A stretch of 64,000 bases of DNA from Hetaerina americana. Its lineage: Eukaryota; Arthropoda; Insecta; Odonata; Calopterygidae. This document shows positions 22,072-36,274 of this stretch, piece by piece. Within the stretch, counting starts at the first letter, position 1, and the number at the start of each line of letters is the position of its first letter. The notes beneath the pieces were generated by a model, which did not search any database, was not told where the DNA came from, and saw nothing but the letters and a program-made list of their open reading frames with translations. The DNA is taken from assembly GCA_022747635.1 (NCBI GenBank), contig JAKTNV010000172.1:466428-530427 (forward strand), written 5' to 3'. Both the position numbers and the translations under genes were made by a program.

Positions 22072-24101
22072 ATATTTTGAAATGTTTCGTTCCGCGGTTT
22101 CTCAGACCGCGGGGAAGCAGAGCGGCCAGGTCCGGAGGGGGTCCTGGAAGCGCACCATGGGCCGGACTACACTTTCATCTTAGCCATTAGGCTAAGAAGA
22201 AGAGTCGGGGGACCAAACTGTATGATTTCGCGCACGGCGCTCCTACGCGACGAAGCGCCTTGGCACGTGCCACCCGTGGGTAAAAGGGGAGGGGAGGAGT
22301 CGGGCTCGAATGCCAAGACGTTCCTCCTCTACTGATTGCGGGAGGAGGGGGGCGGAGGACCTAGCACGCGAGGATTCATTCTGGTGGGCGCGACGCGCTG
22401 AATTTAAAATTTATTTTGTTGAAATTTTTCGTTCCGCAGTCCCTTAGAAAACGGGAAAACACTCCGTCGCACCCCTCTGTCTTCAGCATTTACATCTTTT
22501 AAACATTTTGTTAGCTCAAAACAAAAAATTTTCAATTAACATTCCACGGTGTTTCAGGCCGTAGAATATTGTCCACCAGGCCCCGTGGTGCCATGATTTA
22601 ATGCCCTCCCATGCCGCCACGTCCTTCACATAAAAACGGGGCGGCGGGGGCCATTAGAAGAGCATCCTCGCGTTCTAGTTCCTCCGCCCCCTTCCACCTC
22701 TCGATTCTGCGGAGTAGGAAATTCGAGTCGTCGAGGCCCCCTACTCCGCCGGGCAGTGTGTGCGAAGGCACTTCGGCGCTTAGGATGCGCAGTCCGGTAA
22801 AAAACATAAAGTTCATCTATATCTACATAATACCCCGTTAGCAGCCGCAAGGGCGTGTGGCGTGGGGTGTTAGGTCACCAACTGTAAAAAGGAAATACAC
22901 CACATGCAAAAGAAACAACACGCAAAAATACACCCACGGCAGCGCACACACTCATGCAAAAATCCCTTCATCCAATACTCATGCAAACGCATATACCGCA
23001 AAACAACTAAAAAACTGCACCACATGATGCAGCACGGAAGGCATCCTACAACACGGAAGCCAGGACAAACAAGCAAGAAATTTAAACATCACTACCACAT
23101 GAAAATGTACCACGTAGCACTCCACCCCGAAAGAGTCTGTAAAAGGCAACGAATTCGACCCAACGTTGCTGGTAGCAGGAATTTCCCCCCGCGGAGAGGG
23201 ACGAGGAAATGAAATGGAAACTTAAAAACAGATGAAATAAACACAAATGTGGTCATTCGGAAAGAATAGATTATAACAAAACGCATAAGGTTAGTGGAAG
23301 AGCATGCATAATACATACAACTAATGATTTTTTAGACGCTGAGGGTGGCTAGTGGAATTTTTGCTATCTATAACCCTGCAGTTGCTATCCCGTATCGTCC
23401 GGGGGGAAATGGAGTCCTTAAGTCTTCTAGCTCTGGCATCTATTTCCTGAATTTTATATGCATGATCCAAGCGACCAATTTATATATTAGTACGAATAAT
23501 TTGTGAGACCTCGGTGCTGAGCCATGCGGATCAAATTTATTCAATCATTTCAATCCTGCATTGAGACGTCTTTCAGCCAATGATTCCCACCCTAAATCCA
23601 TGAATATTTATATAAAAACTCATACATTATGGCACCCTCATTTCTTCTTCTTGGCCTTATGGTTAAGATCAAATTGAGGTCCGGCCCCCGGTGCACTTGC
23701 AAGTCCGCAATGGACCGGTAGCTTGAACACCGAGGCCGCACGGCCGCCTTAGGACCCCCGGGGGAACTCTCCATCAATCCCGTACGTATCCGAGCAGGGC
23801 GGATGATTTGAAATACGCGCGGTTTCATTTTCGGCCGCGACGATGGTCAAGCGACAGTTATTCGAGCTTTACGCCCGATCGGTTTTGTTGACCTCCTCAC
23901 TCTAGCAGGTATTTGTGAAAGATTATATCAGCCAAAAAACCATCATCTCAAATCGCCAAACAATTTAAATGTCTTCCCGAATCCACTCGTACTGGCCCAG
24001 ACCAGCCATAGAAACCGAGAAGAGGTTGAGTGCCTTCAGCGGATAACTCGGCCGCCACCTGGACTATGCAGGTGGGAATCACGATATCAATGCAAACTTT
24101 G
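22072..24101 (+). repeat. Repeat unit 12 (2030 bp), copy of unit 10
   Basis: Module A U2-like motif at 22166-22202 (minus), module C at 23647-23680 (plus). It carries every diagnostic variant of unit 10 at an offset of 4059 bp. I found no difference between the two in the stretches compared by eye. Confidence 0.97.
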
Positions 24102-26130
24102 ATATTTTGAAATGTTTCGTTCCGCGGTTTCTCAGACCGCGGGGAAGCAGAGCGGCCAGGTCCGGAGGGGACCTGGAAGCGCACCATCGGCCGGACTACA
24201 CTTTGATCTTAGCCATTAGGCTAAGAAGAAGAGTCGGGGGACCAAACTGTATGATTTCGCGCACGGCGCTCCTACGCGACGAAGCGCCTTGGCACGTGCC
24301 ACCCGTGGGTAAAAGGGGAGGGGAGGAGTCGGGCTCGAATGCCAAGACGTTCCTCCTCTACTGGTTGCGGGAGGAGGGGGGCGGAGGACCTAGCACGCGA
24401 GGATTCATTCTGGTGGGCGCGACGCGCTGAATTTAAAATTTATTTTGTTGAAATTTTTCGTTCCGCAGTCCCTTAGAAAACGGGAAAACCCTCCGTCGCA
24501 CCCCTCTGTCTTCAGCATTTACATCTTTTAAACATTTTGTTAGTTCAAAACGAAAAATTTTCAATTAACATTCCACGGTGTTTCAGGCCGTAGAATATTG
24601 TCCACCAGGCCCCGTTGTGCCATGATTTAATGCCCTCCCATGCCGCCACGTCCTTCACATAAAAACGGGGCGGCGGGGGCCATTAGAAGAGCATCCCCGC
24701 GTGCTAGTTCCTCCGCCCCCTTCCACCTGTCGATTCTGCGGAGTAGGAAATTCGAGTCGTCGAGGCCCCCTACTCCACCGGGCAGTGTGTGCGAAGGCAC
24801 TTCGGCGCTTAGGATGCGCAGTCCGGTAAAAAACATAAAGTTCATCTATATCTACATAATACCCCGTTAGCAGCCGCAAGGGCGTGTGGCGTGGGGTGTT
24901 AGGTCACCAACTGTAAAAAGGAAATACACCACATGCAAAAGAAACAACACGCAAAAATACACCCACAGCAGCGCACACACTCATGCAAAAATCCCTTCAT
25001 CCAATACTCATGCAAACGCATATACCGCAAAACAACTAAAAAACTGCACCACATGATGCAGCACGGAAGGCATCCTACAACACGGAAGCCAGGACAAACA
25101 AGCAAGAAATTTAAACATTACTACCACATGAAAATGTACCACGTAGCACTCCACCCCGAAAGAGTCTGTAAAAGGCAACGAATTCGACCCAACGTTGCTG
25201 GTAGCAGGAATTTCCCCCCGCGGAGAGGGACGAGGAAATGAAATGGAAACTTAAAAACAGATGAAATAAACACAAATGTGGTCATTCGGAAAGAATGGAT
25301 TATAACAAAACGCATAAGGTTAGTGGAAGAGCATGCATAATACATACAACTAATGATTTTTTAGACGCTGAGGGTGGCTAGTGGAATTTTTGCTATCTAT
25401 AACCCTGCAGTTGCTATCCCGTATTGTCCGGGGGGAAATGGAGTCCTTAAGTCTTCTAGCTCTGGCATCTATTTCCTGAATTTTATATGCATGATCCAAG
25501 CGACCAATTTATATATTAGTACGAATAATTTGTGAGACCTCGGTGCTGAGCCATGCGGATCAAATTTATTCAATCATTTCAATCCTGCATTGAGACGTCT
25601 TTCAGCCAATGATTCCCACCCTAAATCCATGAATATTTATATAAAAACTCATACATTATGGCACCCTCATTTCTTCTTCTTGGCCTTATGGTTAAGATCA
25701 AATTGAGGTCCGGCCCCCGGTGCACTTGCAAGTCCGCAATGGACCGGTAGCTTGAACACCGAGGCCGCACGGCCGCCTTAGGACCCCCGGGGGAACTCTC
25801 CGTCAATCCCGTACGTATCCGAGCAGGGCGGATGATTTGAAATACGCGCGGTTTCATTTTCGGCCGCGACGATGGTCAAGCGACAGTTATTCGAGCTTTA
25901 CGCCCGATCGGTTTTGTTGACCTCCTCACTCTAGCAGGTATTTGTGAAAGATTATATCAGCCAAAAAACCATCATCTCAAATCGCCAAACAATTTAAATG
26001 TCTTCCCGAATCCACTCGTACTGGCCCAGACCAGCCATAGAAACCGAGAAGAGGTTGAGTGCCTTCAGCGGATAACTCGGCCGCCACCTGGACTATGCAG
26101 GTGGGAATCACGATATCAATGCAAACTTTG
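24102..26130 (+). repeat. Repeat unit 13 (2029 bp), copy of unit 11
   Basis: Module A U2-like motif at 24195-24231 (minus), module C at 25676-25709 (plus). It matches unit 11 at an offset of 4059 bp until its tail. There it has GAAACCGAGAAG (near 26040), where unit 11 has GATAAG. This marks the right end of the duplicated block. Confidence 0.97.
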
Positions 26131-28159
26131 ATATTTTGAAGTGTTTCGTTCGGCGGTTTCTCAGACCGCGGGGAAGCAGAGCGGCCAGGTCCGGAGGGGA
26201 CCTGGAAGCGCACCATCGGCCGGACTACACTTTGATCTTAGCCATTAGGCTAAGAAGAAGAGTCGGGGGACCAAACTGTATGATTTCGCGCACGGCGCTC
26301 CTACGCGACGAAGCGCCTTGGCACGTGCCACCCGTGGGTAAAAGGGGAGGGGAGGAGTCGGGCTCGAATGCCAAAACGTTCCTCCTCTACTGATTGCGGG
26401 AGGAGGGGGGCGGAGGACCTAGCACGCGAGGATTCATTCTGGTGGGCGCGACGCGCTGAATTTAAAATTTATTTTGTTGAAATTTTTCGTTCCGCAGTCC
26501 CTTAGAAAACGGGAAAACCCTCCGTCGCACCCCTCTGTCTTCAGCATTTACATCTTTTAAACATTTTGTTAGTTCAAAACGAAAAATTTTCAATTAACAT
26601 TCCACGGTGTTTCAGGCCGTAGAATATTGTCCACCAGGCCCCGTTCTGCCATGATTTAATGCCCTCCCATGCCGCCACGTCCTTCACATAAAAACGGGGC
26701 GGCGGGGGCCATTAGAAGAGCATCCCCGCGTGCTAGTTCCTCCGCCCCCTTCCACCTGTCGATTCTGCGGAGTAGGAAATTCGAGTCGTCGAGGCCCCCT
26801 ACTCCACCGGGCAGTGTGTGCGAAGGCACTTCGGCGCTTAGGATGCGCAGTCCGGTAAAAAACATAAAGTTCATCTATATCTACATAATACCCCGTTAGC
26901 AGCCGCAAGGGCGTGTGGCGTGGGGTGTTAGGTCACCAACTGTAAAAAGGAAATACACCACATGCAAAAGAAACAACACGCAAAAATACACCCACAGCAG
27001 CGCACACACTCATGCAAAAATCCCTTCATCCAATACTCATGCAAACGCATATACCGCAAAACAACTAAAAAACTGCACCACATGATGCAGCACGGAAGGC
27101 ATCCTACAACACGGAAGCCAGGACAAACAAGCAAGAAATTTAAACATTACTACCACATGAAAATGTACCACGTAGCACTCCACCCCGAAAGAGTGTGTCA
27201 AAGGCAACGAATTCGACCCAACGTTGCTGGTAGCAGGAATTTCCCCCCGCGGAGAGGGACGAGGAAATGAAATGGAAACTTAAAAACAGATGAAATAAAC
27301 ACAAATGTGGTCATTCGGAAAGAATGGATTATAACAAAACGCATAAGGTTAGTGGAAGAGCATGCATAATACATACAACTAATGATTTTTTAGACGCTGA
27401 GGGTGGCTAGTGGAATTTTTGCTATCTATAACCCTGCAGTTGCTATCCCGTATCGTCCGGGGGGAAATGGAGTCCTTAAGTCTTCTAGCTCTGGCATCTA
27501 TTTCCTGAATTTTATATGCATGATCCAAGCGACCAATTTATATATTAGTACGAATAATTTGCGAGACCTCGGTGCTGAGCCATGCGGATCAAATTTATTC
27601 AATCATTTCAATCTTGCATTGAGACGTCTTTCAGCCAATGATTCCCACCCTAAATCCATGAATATTTATATAAAAACTCATACATTATGGCACCCTCATT
27701 TCTTCTTCTTGGCCTTATGGTTAAGATCAAATTGAGGTCCGGCCCCCGGTGCACTTGCAAGTCCGCAATGGACCGGTAGCTTGAACACCGAGACCGCACG
27801 GCCGCCTTAGGACCCCCGGGGGAACTCTCCGTCAATCCCGTACGTATCCGAGCAGGGCGGATGATTTCAAATACGCGCGGTTTCATTTTCGGCCGCGACG
27901 ATGGTCAAGCGACAGTTATTCGAGCTTTACGCCCGATCGGTTTTGTTGACCTCCTCACTCTAGCAGGTATTTGTGAAAGATTATATCAGCCAAAAAACCA
28001 TCATCTCAAATCGCCAAACAATTAAAATGTCTTCCCGAATCCACTCGTACTGGCCCAGACCAGCCATAGAAACCGAGAAGAGGTTGAGTGCCTTCAGCGG
28101 ATAACTCGGCCGCCACCTGGACTATGCAGGTGGGAATCACGATATCAATGCAAACTTTG
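26131..28159 (+). repeat. Repeat unit 14 (2029 bp)
   Basis: Module A U2-like motif at 26224-26260 (minus), module C at 27705-27738 (plus). Its first half follows units 11/13 (CATCCCCGCG, CACCTGTCG, AAACATTAC). Its second half does not (CGTATCGTCC, TTTGCGAGACC), so it is a mosaic. Private changes are GTGTGTCAAAGG (near 27192) and TTCGGCGG (near 26148). Confidence 0.97.
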
Positions 28160-30187
28160 ATATTTTGAAATGTTTCGTTCCGCGGTTTCTCAGACCGCGG
28201 GGAAGCAGAGCGGCCAGGTCTGGAGGGGACCTGGAAGCGCACCATCGGCCGGACTACACTTTGATCTTAGCCATTAGGCTAAGAAGAAGAGTCGGGGGAC
28301 CAAACTGTATGATTTCGCGCACGGCGCTCCTACGCGACGAAGCGCCTTGGCACGTGCCACCCGTGGGTAAAAGGGGAGGGGAGGAGTCGGGCTCGAATGC
28401 CAAGACGTTCCTCCTCTACTGATTGCGGGAGGAGGGGGGCGGAGGACCTAGCACGCGAGGATTCATTCTGGTGGGCGCGACGCGCTGAATTTAAAATTTA
28501 TTTTGTTGAAATTTTTCGTTCCGCAGTCCCTTAGAAAACGGGAAAACCCTCCGTCGCACCCCTCTGTCTTCAGGATTTACATCTTTTAAACATTTTGTTA
28601 GTTCAAAACGAAAAATTTTCAATTAACATTCCACGGTGTTTCAGGCCGTAGAATATTGTCCACCAGGCCCCGTTGTGCCATGATTTAATGCCCTCCCATG
28701 TCGCCACGTCCTTCACATAAAAACGGGGCGGCGGGGGCCATTAGAAGAGCATCCTCGCGTGCTAGTTCCTCCGCCCCCTTCCACCTCTCGATTCTGCGGA
28801 GTAGGAAATTCGAGTCGTCGAGGCCCCCTACTCCACCGGGCAGAGTGTGCGAAGGCACTTCGGCGCTTAGGATGCACAGTCCGGTAAAAAACATAAAGTT
28901 CATCTATATCTACATAATACCCCGTTAGCAGCCGCAAGGGCGTGTGGCGTGAGGTGTTAGGTCACCAACTGTAAAAAGGAAATACACCACATGCAAAAGA
29001 AACAACACGCAAAAATACACCCACAGCAGCGCACACACTCATGCAAAAATCCCTTCATCCAATACTCATGCAAACGCATATACCGCAAAACAACTAAAAA
29101 CTGCACCACATGATGCAGCACGGAAGGCATCCTACAACACGGAAGCCAGGACAAACAAGCAAGAAATTTAAACATCACTACCACATGAAAATGTACCAGG
29201 TAGCACTCCACCCCGAAAGAGTCTGTAAAAGGCAACGAATTCGACCCAACGTTGCTGGTAGCAGGAATTTCCCCCCGCGGAGAGGGACGAGGAAATGAAA
29301 TGGAAACTTAAAAACAGATGAAATAAACACAAATGTGGTCATTCGGAAAGAATGGATTATAACAAAACGCATAAGGTTAGTGGAAGAGCATGCATAATAC
29401 ATACAACTAATGATTTTTTAGACGCTGAGGGTGGCAAGTGGAATTTTTGCTATCTATAACCCTGCAGTTGCTATCCCGTATCGTCCGGGGGGAAATGGAG
29501 TCCTTAAGTCTTCTAGCTCTGGCATCTATTTCCTGAATTTTATATGCATGATCCAAGCGACAAATTTATATATTAGTACGAATAATTTGTGAAACCTCGG
29601 TGCTGAGCCATGCGGATCAAATTTATTCAATCATTTCAATCCTGCATTGAGACGTCTTTCAGCCAATGATTCCCACCCTAAATCCATGAATATTTATATA
29701 AAAACTCATACATTATGGCACCCTCATTTCTTCTTCTTGGCCTTATGGTTAAGATCAAATTGAGGTCCGGCCCCCGGTGCACTTGCAAGTCCGCAATGGA
29801 CCGGTAGCTTGAACACCGAGGCCGCACGGCCGCCTTAGGACCCCCGGGGGAACTCTCCGTCAATCCCGTACGTATCCAAGCAGGGCGGATGATTTGAAAT
29901 ACGCGCGGTTTCATTTTCGGCCGCGACGATGGTCAAGCGACAGTTATTCGAGCTTTACGCCCGATCGGTTTTGTTGACCTCCTCACTCTAGCAGGTATTT
30001 GTGAAAGATTATATCAGCCAAAAAACCATCATCTCAAATCGCCAAACAATTAAAATGTCTTCCCGAATCCACTCGTACTGGCCCAGACCAGCCATAGAAA
30101 CCGAGAAGAGGTTGAGTGCCTTCAGCGGATAACTCGGCCGCCACCTGGACTATGCAGGTGGGAATCACGATATCAATGCAAACTTTG
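28160..30187 (+). repeat. Repeat unit 15 (2028 bp)
   Basis: Module A U2-like motif at 28253-28289 (minus), module C at 29733-29766 (plus). It is a sister of unit 16 by GCAGAGTGTG, GATGCACA, ACCAGGTAGC, GCGACAAAT, TTTGTGAAACC and ATCCAAGCAGG. One A is missing near 29098. Confidence 0.97.
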
Positions 30188-32216
30188 ATATTTTGAAATG
30201 TTTCGTTCCGCGGTTTCTCAGACCGCGGGGAAGCAGAGCGGCTTGGTCTGGAGGGGACCTGGAAGCGCACCATCGGCCGGACTACACTTTGATCTTAGCC
30301 ATTAGGCTAAGAAGAAGAGTCGGGGGACCAAACTGTATGATTTCGCGCACGGCGCTCCTACGCGACGTAGCGCCTTGGCACGTGCCACCCGTGGGTAAAA
30401 GGGGAGGGGAGGAGTCGGGCTCGAATGCCAAGACGTTCCTCCTCTACTGATTGCGGGAGGAGGGGGGCGGAGGACCTAGCACGCGAGGATTCATTCTGGT
30501 GGGCGCGACGCGCTGAATTTAAAATTTATTTTGTTGAAATTTTTCGTTCCGCAGTCCCTTAGAAAACGGGAAAACCCTCCGTCGCACCCCTCTGTCTTCA
30601 GCATTTACATCTTTTAAACATTTTGTTAGTTCAAAACGAAAAATTTTCAATTAACATTCCACGGTGTTTCAGGCCGTAGAATATTGTCCACCAGGCCCCG
30701 TGGTGCCATGATTTAATGCCCTCCCATGCCGCCACGTCCTTCACATAAAAACGGGGCGGCGGGGGCCATTAGAAGAGCATCCTCGCGTGCTAGTTCCTCC
30801 GCCCCCTTCCACCTCTCGATTCTGCGGAGTAGGAAATTCGAGTCGTCGAGGCCCCCTACTCCACCGGGCAGAGTGTGCGAAGGCACTTCGGCGCTTAGGA
30901 TGCACATTCCGGTAAAAAACATAAAGTTCATCTATATCTACATAATACCCCGTTAGCAGCCGCAAGGGCGTGTGGCGTGGGGTGTTAGGTCACCAACTGT
31001 AAAAAGGAAATACACCACATGCAAAAGAAACAACACGCAAAAATACACCCAAAGCAGCGCACACACTCATGCAAAAATCCCTTCATCCAATACTCATGCA
31101 AACGCATATACCGCAAAAAAACTAAAAAACTGCACCACATGATGCAGCACGGAAGGCATCCTACAACACGGAAGCCAGGACAAACAAGCAAGAAATTTAA
31201 ACATCACTACCACATGAAAATGTACCAGGTAGCACTCCACCCCGAAAGAGTCTGTAAAAGGCAACGAATTCGACCCAACGTTGCTGGTAGCAGGAATTTC
31301 CCCCCGCGGAGAGGGACGAGGAAATGAAATGGAAACTTAAAAACAGATGAAATAAACACAAATGTGGTCATTCGGAAAGAATGGATTATAACAAAACGCA
31401 TAAGGTTAGTGGAAGAGCATGCATAATACATACAACTAATGATTTTTTAGACGCTGAGGGTGGCTAGTGGAATTTTTGCTATCTATAACCCTGCAGTTGC
31501 TATCCCGTATCGTCCGGGGGGAAATGGAGTCCTTAAGTCTTCTAGCTCTGGCATCTATTTCCTGAATTTTATATGCATGATCCAAGCGACAAATTTATAT
31601 ATTAGTACGAATAATTTGTGAAACCTCGGTGCTGAGCCATGCGGATCAAATTTATTCAATCATTTCAATCCTGCATTGAGACGTCTTTCAGCCAATGATT
31701 CCCACCCTAAATCCATGAATATTTATATAAAAACTCATACATTATGGCACCCTCATTTCTTCTTCTTGGCCTTATGGTTAAGATCAAATTGAGGTCCGGC
31801 CCCCGGTGCACTTGCAAGTCCGCAATGGACCGGTAGCTTGAACACCGAGGCCGCACGGCCGCCTTAGGACCCCCGGGGGAACTCTCCGTCAATCCCGTAC
31901 GTATCCAAGCAGGGCGGATGATTTGAAATACGCGCGGTTTCATTTTCGGCCGCGACGATGGTCAAGCGACAGTTATTCGAGCTTTACGCCCGATCGGTTT
32001 TGTTGACCTCCTCACTCTAGCAGGTATTTGTGAAAGATTATATCAGCCAAAAAACCATCATCTCAAATCGCCAAACAATTTAAATGTCTTCCCGAATCCA
32101 CTCGTACTGGCCCAGACCAGCCATAGAAACCGAGAAGAGGTTGAGTGCCTTCAGCGGATAACTCGGCCGCCACCTGGACTATGCTGGTGGGAATCACGAT
32201 ATCAATGCAAACTTTG
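30188..32216 (+). repeat. Repeat unit 16 (2029 bp)
   Basis: Module A U2-like motif at 30281-30317 (minus), module C at 31762-31795 (plus). It is a sister of unit 15. CCCAAAGCAGC (near 31049) is shared with unit 21. ATGCTGGTGG (near 32181), which weakens hairpin III, is shared with unit 19. Confidence 0.97.
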
Positions 32217-34245
32217 ATATTTTGAAATGTTTCGTTCCGCGGTTTCTCAGACCGCGGGGAAGCAGAGCGGCCAGGTCCGGAGGGGACCTGGAAGCGCACC
32301 ATCGGCCGGACTACACTTTGATCTTAGCCATTAGGCTAAGAAGAAGAGTCGGGGGACCAAACTGTATGATTTCGCGCACGGCGCTCCTACGCGACGAAGC
32401 GCCTTGGCACGTGCCACCCGTGGGTAAAAGGGGAGGGGAGGAGTCGGGCTCGAATGCCAAGACGTTCCTCCTCTACTGGTTGCGGGAGGAGGGGGGCGGA
32501 GGACCTAGCACGCGAGGATTCATTCTGGTGGGCGCGACGCGCTGAATTTAAAATTTATTTTGTTGAAATTTTTCGTTCCGCAGTCCCTTAGAAAACGGGA
32601 AAACCCTCCGTCGCACCCCTCTGTCTTCAGCATTTACATCTTTTAAACATTTTGTTAGTTCAAAACGAAAAATTTTCAATTAACATTCCACGGTGTTTCA
32701 GGCCGTAGAATATTGTCCACCAGGCCCCGTGGTGCCATGATTTAATGCCCTCCCATGCCGCCACGTCCTTCACATAAAAACGGGGCGGCGGGGGCCATTA
32801 GAAGAGCATCCTCGCGTGCTAGTTCCTCCGCCCCCTTCCACCTCTCGATTCTGCGGAGTAGGAAATTCGAGTCGTCGAGGCCCCCTACTCCACCGGGCAG
32901 AGTGTGCGAAGGCACTTCGGCGCTTAGGATGCGCAGTCCGGTAAAAAACATAAAGTTCATCTATATCTACATAATACCCCGTTAGCAGCCGCAAGGGCGT
33001 GTGGCGTGGGGTGTTAGGTCACCAACTGTAAAAAGGAAATACACCACATGCAAAAGAAACAACACGCAAAAATACACCCACAGCAGCGCACACACTCATG
33101 CAAAAATCCCTTCATCCAATACTCATGCAAACGCATATACCGCAAAACAACTAAAAAACTGCACCACATGATGCAGCACGGAAGGCATCCTACAACACGG
33201 AAGCCAGGACAAACAAGCAAGAAATTTAAACATCACTACCACATGAAAATGTACCACGTAGCACTCCACCCCGAAAGAGTCTGTAAAAGGCAACGAATTC
33301 GACCCAACGTTGCTGGTAGCAGGAATTTCCCCCCGCGGAGAGGGACGAGGAAATGAAATGGAAACTTAAAAACAGATGAAATAAACACAAATGTGGTCAT
33401 CCGGAAAGAATGGATTATAACAAAACGCATAAGGTTAGTGGAAGAGCATGCATAATACATACAACTAATGATTTTTTAGACGCTGAGGGTGGCTAGTGGA
33501 ATTTTTGCTATCTATAACCCTGCAGTTGCTATCCCGTATCGTCCGGGGGGAAATGGAGTCCTTAAGTCTTCTAGCTCTGGCATCTATTTCCTGAATTTTA
33601 TATGCATGATCCAAGCGACCAATTTATATATTAGTACGAATAATTTGCGAGACCTCGGTGCTGAGCCATGCGGATCAAATTTATTCAATCATTTCAATCT
33701 TGCATTGAGACGTCTTTCAGCCAATGATTCCCACCCTAAATCCATGAATATTTATATAAAAACTCATACATTATGGCACCCTCATTTCTTCTTCTTGGCC
33801 TTATGGTTAAGATCAAATTGAGGTCCGGCCCCCGGTGCACTTGCAAGTCCGCAATGGACCGGTAGCTTGAACACCGAGGCCGCACGGCCGCCTTAGGACC
33901 CCCGGGGGAACTCTCCGTCAATCCCGTACGTATCCGAGCAGGGCGGATGATTTAAAATACGCGCGGTTTCATTTTCGGCCGCGACGATGGTCAAGCGACA
34001 GTTATTCGAGCTTTACGCCCGATCGGTTTTGTTGACCTCCTCAATCTAGCAGGTATTTGTGAAAGATTATATCAGCCAAAAAACCATCATCTCAAATCGC
34101 CAAACAATTAAAATGTCTTCCCGAATCCACTCGTACTGGCCCAGACCAGCCATAGAAACCGAGAAGAGGTTGAGTGCCTTCAGCGGATAACTCGGCCGCC
34201 ACCTGGACTATGCAGGTGGGAATCACGATATCAATGCAAACTTTG
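32217..34245 (+). repeat. Repeat unit 17 (2029 bp), tetramer position 1
   Basis: Module A U2-like motif at 32310-32346 (minus), module C at 33791-33824 (plus). GTCATCCGG (near 33396) and CCTCAATCTAGC (near 34040) occur only here and in unit 21. TTTAAAATACG marks units 17, 19, 21 and 23. Confidence 0.97.
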
Positions 34246-36274
34246 ATATTTTGAAATGTTTCGTTCCGCGGTTTCTCAGACCGCGGGGAAGCAGAGCGGC
34301 CAGGTCCGGAGGGGACCTGGAAGCGCACCATGGGCCGGACTACACTTTGATCTTAGCCATTAGGCTAAGAAGAAGAGTCGGGGGACCAAACTGTATGATT
34401 TCGCGCACGGCGCTCCTACGCGACGAAGCGCCTTGGCACGTGCCACCCGTGGGTAAAAGGGGAGGGGAGGAGTCGGGCTCGAATGCCAAGACGTTCCTCC
34501 TCTACTGATTGCGGGAGGAGGGGGGCGGAGGACCTAGCACGCGAGGATTCATTCTGGTGGGCGCGACGGGCTGAATTTAAAATTTATTTTGTTGAAATTT
34601 TTCGTTCCGCAGTCCCTTAGAAAACGGGAAAACCCTCCGTCGCACCCCTCTGTCTTCAGCATTTACATCTTTTAAACATTTTGTTAGTTCAAAACGAAAA
34701 ATTTTCAATTAACATTCCACGGTGTTTCAGGCCGTAGAATATTGTCCACCAGGCCCCGTGGTGCCATGATTTAATGCCCTCCCATGCCGCCACGTCCTTC
34801 ACATAAAAACGGGGCGGCGGGGGCCATTAGAAGAGCATCCTCGCGTGCTAGTTCCTCCGCCCCCTTCCACCTCTCGATTCTGCGGAGTAGGAAATTCGAG
34901 TCGTCGAGGCCCCCTACTCCGCCGGGCAGTGTGTGCGAAGGCACTTCGGCGCTTAGGATGCGCAGTCCGGTAAAAAACATAAAGTTCATCTATATCTACA
35001 TAATACCCCGTTAGCAGCCGCAAGGGCGTGTGGCGTGGGGTGTTAGGTCACCAACTGTAAAAAGGAAATACACCACATGCAAAAGAAACAACACGCAAAA
35101 ATGCACCCACAGCAGCGCACACACTCATGCAAAAATCCCTTCATCCAATACTCATGCAAACGCATATACCGCAAAACAACTAAAAAACTGCACCACATGA
35201 TGCAGCACGGAAGGCATCCTACAACACGGAAGCCAGGACAAACAAGCAAGAAATTTAAACATCACTACCACATGAAAATGTACCACGTAGCACTCCACCC
35301 CGAAAGAGTCTGTAAAAGGCAACGAATTCGACCCAACGTTGCTGGTAGCAGGAATTTCCCCCCGCGGAGAGGGACGAGGAAATGAAATGGAAACTTAAAA
35401 ACAGATGAAATAAACACAAATGTGGTCATTCGGAAAGAATGGATTATAACAAAACGCATAAGGTTAGTGGAAGAGCATGCATAATACATACAACTAATGA
35501 TTTTTTAGACGCTGAGGGTGGCTAGTGGAATTTTTGCTATCTATAACCCTGCAGTTGCTATCCCGTATCGTCCGGGGGGAAATGGAGTCCTTAAGTCTTC
35601 TAGCTCTGGCATCTATTTCCTGAATTTTATATGCATGATCCAAGCGACCAATTGATATATTAGTACGAATAATTTGCGAGACCTCGGTGCTGAGCCATGC
35701 GGATCCAATTTATTCAATCATTTCAATCTTGCATTGAGACGTCTTTCAGCCAATGATTCCCACCCTAAATCCATGAATATTTATATAAAAACTCATACAT
35801 TATGGCACCCTCATTTCTTCTTCTTGGCCTTATGGTTAAGATCAAATTGAGGTCCGGCCCCCGGTGCACTTGCAAGTCCGCAATGGACCGGTAGCTTGAA
35901 CACCGAGGCCGCACGGCCGCCTTAGGACCCCCGGGGGAACTCTCCGTCAATCCCGTACGTATCCGAGCAGGGCGGATGATTTGAAATACGCGCGGTTTCA
36001 TTTTCGGCCGCGACGATGGTCAAGCGACAGTTATTCGAGCTTTACGCCCGATCGGTTTTGTTGACCTCCTCACTCTAGCAGGTATTTGTGAAAGATTATA
36101 TCAGCCAAAAAACCATCATCTCAAATCGCCAAACAATTAAAATGTCTTCCCGAATCCACTCGTACTGGCCCAGACCAGCCATAGAAACCGGGAAGAGGTT
36201 GAGTGCCTTCAGCGGATAACTCGGCCGCCACCTGGACTATGCAGGTGGGAATCACGATATCAATGCAAACTTTG
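34246..36274 (+). repeat. Repeat unit 18 (2029 bp), tetramer position 2
   Basis: Module A U2-like motif at 34339-34375 (minus), module C at 35820-35853 (plus). ACCGGGAAG (near 36186) is shared with unit 22, GGATCCAAT (near 35701) with unit 22 and in part unit 23, and AATGCACCC (near 35100) with units 20 and 22. Private: AATTGATATATT near 35651. Confidence 0.97.

Larger units (their letters stand above)
18013..26130 (+). repeat. Higher-order repeat: two-unit block (units 10-11) duplicated as units 12-13
   Basis: Units 10 and 12 share at least six private variants, and units 11 and 13 share at least four others. The two blocks are each exactly 4059 bp. The identity extends left to between about 17864 and 17920, where unit 9 and unit 11 share GATAAG but differ at CATTTCGCC/CAAATCGCC. 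It ends on the right near 26046, where unit 13 has GAGAAG. This is a recent tandem duplication of a dimer or, possibly, an assembly duplication. Confidence 0.9.
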
